Positions 60,791 through 64,000 of a DNA stretch of 64,000 nt are shown here, piece by piece. Within the stretch, counting starts at the first letter, position 1. Every line of letters starts with the position of its first letter. The notes beneath the pieces were generated by a model. It saw nothing but the letters and a program-made list of their open reading frames with translations, was not told where the DNA came from and did no database searches. Both the position numbers and the translations under genes were made by a program. This DNA is from Inhella crocodyli (GTDB taxonomy: Bacteria > Pseudomonadota > Gammaproteobacteria > Burkholderiales > Burkholderiaceae_C), in contig NZ_SACM01000001.1 of assembly GCF_004004565.1 (NCBI RefSeq), positions 186,001 through 250,000 on the forward strand, given 5' to 3'.

Positions 60791-62827
60791 TCAGCCGGGA
60801 CTTGCCCGGGCGAACAGGGCCACCACCGAGCGCGGGGCCACGGTATGGCTGGCGCCCGCCACCGGTTCGGCCGCTTCGAAGTCGACCAGATCCTGCGGGC
60901 TGGGGCGGCTGGTGTCCAGGACCCGGCGCCAGGCCAGGCCTGGGGGCAGCTCGAAGGACAGGGGTTCCCAGTAGGCATTGAGGGCGAAGTGCATGCGCAG
61001 GTCGCCCGACAGGCTGCTGGCCGTCACGGCCAGGCTGTGCGAGGTGTTGTGCAGGTCGGGCTGGCGCAGGTGCACGCCGTGCAACTGCACACGCACCTGG
61101 GTCATCAGTTGCTCCAAGGACAGCGGCGGCGCGTCGCGCACCGACTCGCGCTGGGCGCGCAGGGCGATCAGGCCTCGGACGAAGCGGTGCAGCTCGGCGT
61201 GCGTGTGCAGGCCGCGCCAGTCCAGCCAGCTGATGTCGTTGTCTTGGCAGTAGGCGTTGTTGTTGCCTTGCTGGCTGCGGCCCATCTCGTCGCCCATCAG
61301 CAGCATGGGGGTGCCCAGGCTCAGCACGGTGATGGCGAGCAGGTTCTTTATCTGCCGCAAGCGCAGCGCGTTCACGGCGGGGTCGTCGGTGGGGCCTTCC
61401 GTGCCGCAGTTCCAGCTGCGGTGGTCGTCGCTGCCGTCGCGGTTGTCTTCGCCGTTGGCCTCGTTGTGCTTGGTGTTGAAGCTGACCAAATCGTGCAGCG
61501 TGAAGCCGTCGTGGCTGGTGACGAAGTTGATGCTTTGCGCCGGCTCGCGCGCCCCGCCGGCGTACAGGCGTGGGCTGCCCAGCAGGCGCTCGGCCAGGGC
61601 GGGCACCTTGCCGGGCTCGCCGCGCACGAAGCTGCGCACGTCGTCGCGGAAGTGACCGTTCCACTCCTTCCAGTGGTCGCCGCCGAACCCGCCCACTTGG
61701 TAAAGCCCAGCCGCGTCCCAGGCCTCGGCGATGAGCTTGGTGCCGGCCAGCGCGGGGTCGGAGTCGATGTCCCAAAGCACCGGGGCGCGGGGCATGGGCC
61801 GGCCTTGCTCGTCGCGCGACAGGATGGCCGCCAGGTCGAAGCGAAAGCCGTCCACGTGCATGACCTGCACCCAATAACGCAGGCTGTCCAGGATGAGCCG
61901 GCGCACCACCGCGTGGTTGGCGTTGAGCGTGTTGCCGCAGCCGCTGTGGTTGGCGTAGCGGCCGCCGCTCTCCAGCATGTAGTAGGTCGCGTTGTCCAGG
62001 CCACGCAGGCTGTGCGTGGGGCCGCGATCGTCGCCTTCGGCCGTGTGGTTGTAGACCACGTCGAGGATGACTTCGAGGCCGGCGCGGTGCAGGGCTTTGA
62101 CGAGGTCGCGGAACTCGTTGAGGGGTGCCAGTGGGTCGGTGCCGACGGCGTAGGCCGCGTGCGGGGCGAAGAAGCTCAGCGGGCTGTAGCCCCAGTAGTT
62201 GGTCAGGCCGGGCGGGGCATCGTGGGGGTCGAACTGAAAGACCGGCATCAATTCGACGGCGGTGATGCCCAGGTCGACGAGGTAGGGGATCCGGTCGATC
62301 AGCCCAGCGTAGCGGCCGCGGTGGGCCTCGGGCACGCCGCTGCTGGGGTGGGCGGTGAAGCCGCGCACATGGGTTTCGTAAACGACGGTTTGGGCGAAGG
62401 GGCGGCAGGGCAGGCGATCGCCCTCCCAGTCGTAGGCTTGGTCGTCGGCCACCACGCTGCGCAGCGCCGTGGCCGCCGCGTTGTCGCCGCGGCAGTGGCC
62501 GGGGGGCGTGGCCAGGGCGCGGCCGTAGGGGTCCAGCAGCAGGCGCTCGCCGTCGAAGCGGTGGCCTTGCTCGGGCGCCCATGGGCCGTCCATCTGCCAG
62601 GCGTAGGCCGTGCCCACGGGCAGGTCGGGCACGAAGGCGTGCCAGTAGTGCCAAGTGCGGTGGCGGCGCGGGTCCAGGGCGAGCGTGTGGCTGGGGCGGG
62701 CGTCGTGGGGGTGCGCGAACAGGAGCAGGCGGCAGGCCGTGGCGTGGCGGGAGTAGACGGAGAAATTGACGCCGTGCGCCGACGGGCGGGCCCCCAGGGG
62801 GTAGGGGCTGCCGGGCTGGGGCGTCAT
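60791..62827 (-). CDS. glgX: Glycogen debranching enzyme GlgX
   Basis: A 678-residue GH13_11 isoamylase-type enzyme that removes short alpha-1,6 branches from glycogen. The N-terminal CBM48 ([20 protein letters not shown]) precedes the barrel with [15 protein letters not shown] (nucleophile Asp331), IAEAWD (Glu368) and [10 protein letters not shown] (Asp440). It has no signal peptide, so it is cytosolic, unlike pulA in this window. It overlaps aat as ATGA and is followed by bpt after 23 bases, so it sits inside an N-degron gene pair. Confidence 0.95.
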   Translation of the reverse strand: MTPQPGSPYPLGARPSAHGVNFSVYSRHATACRLLLFAHPHDARPSHTLALDPRRHRTWHYWHAFVPDLPVGTAYAWQMDGPWAPEQGHRFDGERLLLDPYGRALATPPGHCRGDNAAATALRSVVADDQAYDWEGDRLPCRPFAQTVVYETHVRGFTAHPSSGVPEAHRGRYAGLIDRIPYLVDLGITAVELMPVFQFDPHDAPPGLTNYWGYSPLSFFAPHAAYAVGTDPLAPLNEFRDLVKALHRAGLEVILDVVYNHTAEGDDRGPTHSLRGLDNATYYMLESGGRYANHSGCGNTLNANHAVVRRLILDSLRYWVQVMHVDGFRFDLAAILSRDEQGRPMPRAPVLWDIDSDPALAGTKLIAEAWDAAGLYQVGGFGGDHWKEWNGHFRDDVRSFVRGEPGKVPALAERLLGSPRLYAGGAREPAQSINFVTSHDGFTLHDLVSFNTKHNEANGEDNRDGSDDHRSWNCGTEGPTDDPAVNALRLRQIKNLLAITVLSLGTPMLLMGDEMGRSQQGNNNAYCQDNDISWLDWRGLHTHAELHRFVRGLIALRAQRESVRDAPPLSLEQLMTQVRVQLHGVHLRQPDLHNTSHSLAVTASSLSGDLRMHFALNAYWEPLSFELPPGLAWRRVLDTSRPSPQDLVDFEAAEPVAGASHTVAPRSVVALFARASPG

Positions 62828-63561
62828 GGCGCCAGCACCCAGCGCCAGGCCGTGGGGTCGTCCTCCCACGCCGTCAAGGGCGGCGCGTGGACGGTGGCGG
62901 CCAGGTGGGCGCGAAAGGCCGCACCGCTGACCTCGGCCGCGCCCAGGCTGGCCAGGTGCCGGGTGTTTTGCTGGCAGTCGATCCAGGCAATGCCATCGCG
63001 CCGGCACAGTGCCACGAGGTACGTCAGGGCGATCTTGGAGGCGTCGGTCGCGTGCGCGAACATCGACTCGCCGAAGAACATGCGCCCCAGGCGTACGCCG
63101 TACAGGCCGCCGATGCACACCCCGTCGCGCCAAGTCTCCACGCTCTGCACCACGCCGCGGCGGGCCAGTTCGGCGTAGGCGGCCTGCATGTCGGGCACGA
63201 TCCAAGTGCCGCCCTGGCCTTCGCGCGGGGTGCTGGCGCAGGCGCGGATCACGGCCTCGGTGTCGCGGTTGACGTGCACGGCGCAGCCGGGGGTGCGCAA
63301 GAAACGGCGCAGGGTTTTGCGCAGCGAGGGATGCAGCTTGAAATCGGCGACCTGCAGCACCATGCGCGGATCCGGGCTCCACCACAGGGGCGGCTGCCCC
63401 TCGCTGAACCAGGGAAAAATGCCCTGCTGGTAGGCCGCCACGATGCGCTCGGGGCGCAAATCACCGCCCACCGCCAGCAGGCCCGGGGCGTCGCTGTCGG
63501 GGCCCAAAGCCGAGGCCGGGTCGGGGAAGGCGAGGGCGGTCGGATGGAGTCGGACAATCAC
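62824..63561 (-). CDS. aat: Leucyl/phenylalanyl-tRNA–protein transferase
   Basis: A 245-residue N-degron enzyme adding Leu or Phe to N-terminal Lys/Arg of proteins for ClpAPS. Family segments are [40 protein letters not shown] and [17 protein letters not shown]. The start is a GTG at 63561; no in-frame ATG fits. It is first of a three-gene minus-strand operon and divergent from the ArsC-like gene. Confidence 0.96.
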   Translation of the reverse strand: MIVRLHPTALAFPDPASALGPDSDAPGLLAVGGDLRPERIVAAYQQGIFPWFSEGQPPLWWSPDPRMVLQVADFKLHPSLRKTLRRFLRTPGCAVHVNRDTEAVIRACASTPREGQGGTWIVPDMQAAYAELARRGVVQSVETWRDGVCIGGLYGVRLGRMFFGESMFAHATDASKIALTYLVALCRRDGIAWIDCQQNTRHLASLGAAEVSGAAFRAHLAATVHAPPLTAWEDDPTAWRWVLAP

Positions 63562-63593
63562 GCATCGATGCTAGCGCTGACCCTCTGAATCCC

Positions 63594-63962
63594 ATGCCTT
63601 CTTTGACCCTCTACGGCATTCCCAACTGCGACACCGTGAAGCGCGCGCGCGCCTGGCTGACCGAGGCGGGTGCCACCGTGGCCTTCGTCGATTTCAAGAA
63701 GGCCCCGCCCACCGTGCCTCAACTGCGCACCTGGGCCCAGGCGGTGGGGTGGCAGACCTTGCTGAACCGCCAGGGCACCACCTGGCGCAAGCTGGACGAG
63801 GCTACGCAGGCCTTGGCCTGCGACGAGGCCGGCGCCGTGGCCCTGCTGGCCACACAGCCCAGCGCCATCAAGCGCCCGGTGGTGGACTGGGGCGACGGTC
63901 GCGTGACCGTGGGCTTTGGCGAAGAGCGCTTTGCCAAGCTGCTGGCCGGGGAGCGCGCCTGA
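63594..63962 (+). CDS. ArsC/YffB-family reductase-like protein
   Basis: A 122-residue thioredoxin-fold protein. LYGIPNCDTVKRARAWL has the single active-site Cys (Cys12) of the Spx/MgsR/YffB group, and IKRPVVDWGDGRVTVGF is its C-terminal hallmark. YffB-type proteins are GSH-dependent; true arsenate reduction is not implied, since no ars gene is near. It overlaps the riboflavin synthase gene as TGATG. Confidence 0.92.
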   Translation: MPSLTLYGIPNCDTVKRARAWLTEAGATVAFVDFKKAPPTVPQLRTWAQAVGWQTLLNRQGTTWRKLDEATQALACDEAGAVALLATQPSAIKRPVVDWGDGRVTVGFGEERFAKLLAGERA

Positions 63963-64000
63963 TGTTCACCGGCATTGTGCAAGGCGTGGCCCGCGTGGCC
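63962..64000 (+). CDS. ribE: Riboflavin synthase alpha subunit (5' fragment)
   Basis: Only the first 13 codons are in the window: MFTGIVQGVARVA. This is the highly conserved N-terminus of riboflavin synthase, which makes riboflavin from two lumazines. The rest lies past the right edge. Its ATG overlaps the previous stop by one base. Confidence 0.8.
   Translation, partial: MFTGIVQGVARVA

Noticed and set aside
63594-63962. ArsC-like gene as part of an arsenic resistance system
   Set aside because: The single Cys and the C-terminus match the YffB/Spx group, and there is no ars regulator or pump nearby.

Overview
The window is chromosomal DNA of very high G+C from a betaproteobacterium of the order Burkholderiales. 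Several things point there: S20 (rpsT) divergent from murJ, the run hda–HAD phosphatase–pcnB–folK, the run rpsP–rimM–trmD–rplS, argD–argF beside a DUF3579 gene, a small Trp-rich protein, and paired aminoacyl-tRNA:protein transferases. The Rubrivivax/Roseateles/Inhella side of the order is my guess at a closer placement and is not proven. Coding density is very high. No gene-free stretch exceeds 300 bases; the longest are 3496-3712 and 49262-49498. I see no insertion sequence, prophage, CRISPR array or rRNA gene.

Layout. 1-2535 (minus) is a MoxR ATPase/DUF58/transglutaminase operon whose last gene runs off the left edge. 2569-6620 (plus) holds a histone-deacetylase-family hydrolase, an Aer-like PAS chemoreceptor and an MscS-type channel. 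6688-10752 (minus) holds a DMT exporter, a membrane histidine kinase and a class I fumarase. 10788-16961 is a starch-degrading island: two tandem GH13 lipoproteins divergent from a secreted pullulanase. 16989-19784 has a small lipoprotein, a HI0933-type flavoprotein and a TPR/transglutaminase lipoprotein. 19797-25566 (minus) is a three-gene signalling operon: FIST sensor, soluble hybrid histidine kinase, and REC–HD-GYP output protein. 25730-27876 is argD-argF. 27974-36538 is mostly the compact murJ to folK gene train, with DUF3579, a hydrolase and rpsT before it. 36717-40526 is the rpsP–rimM–trmD–rplS ribosome operon followed by a CoA-type Nudix hydrolase and a CobD/CbiB-like protein. 40593-47149 contains two S9 peptidases, an RluA enzyme, a tyrosine phosphatase, YbaK, DUF1289 and a DsbA-like isomerase. 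47211-53749 is an acetate module (yjcH-actP, a chemoreceptor, a UPF0114 protein, acs). 53831-58173 has a cytochrome c, the Trp-rich protein, ilvD with its divergent LysR regulator, and a TPR protein. 58239-59986 is lgt-dnaQ and two identical tRNA-Val(CAC) genes. 60039-63561 (minus) is aat–glgX–bpt. The right edge has an ArsC-like protein and the first 13 codons of riboflavin synthase.

How the genes fit together. Most of the window is housekeeping: translation, arginine, branched-chain amino acids, lipoprotein maturation, replication control and acetate activation. The accessory interest lies in four places. The FIST/hybrid-kinase/HD-GYP operon resembles the nitric-oxide sensing NosP/NahK arrangement feeding into c-di-GMP turnover. 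The secreted amylase-pullulanase set lies around a palindrome-rich divergent promoter. glgX sits between the two N-degron transferases. Several intergenic regions carry regulatory architecture that reads clearly from sequence: a helically phased direct-repeat array before the Aer-like receptor, a complete LysR operator/promoter before ilvD, a hairpin that covers the fumarase ribosome binding site, and a structured leader before rpsP.
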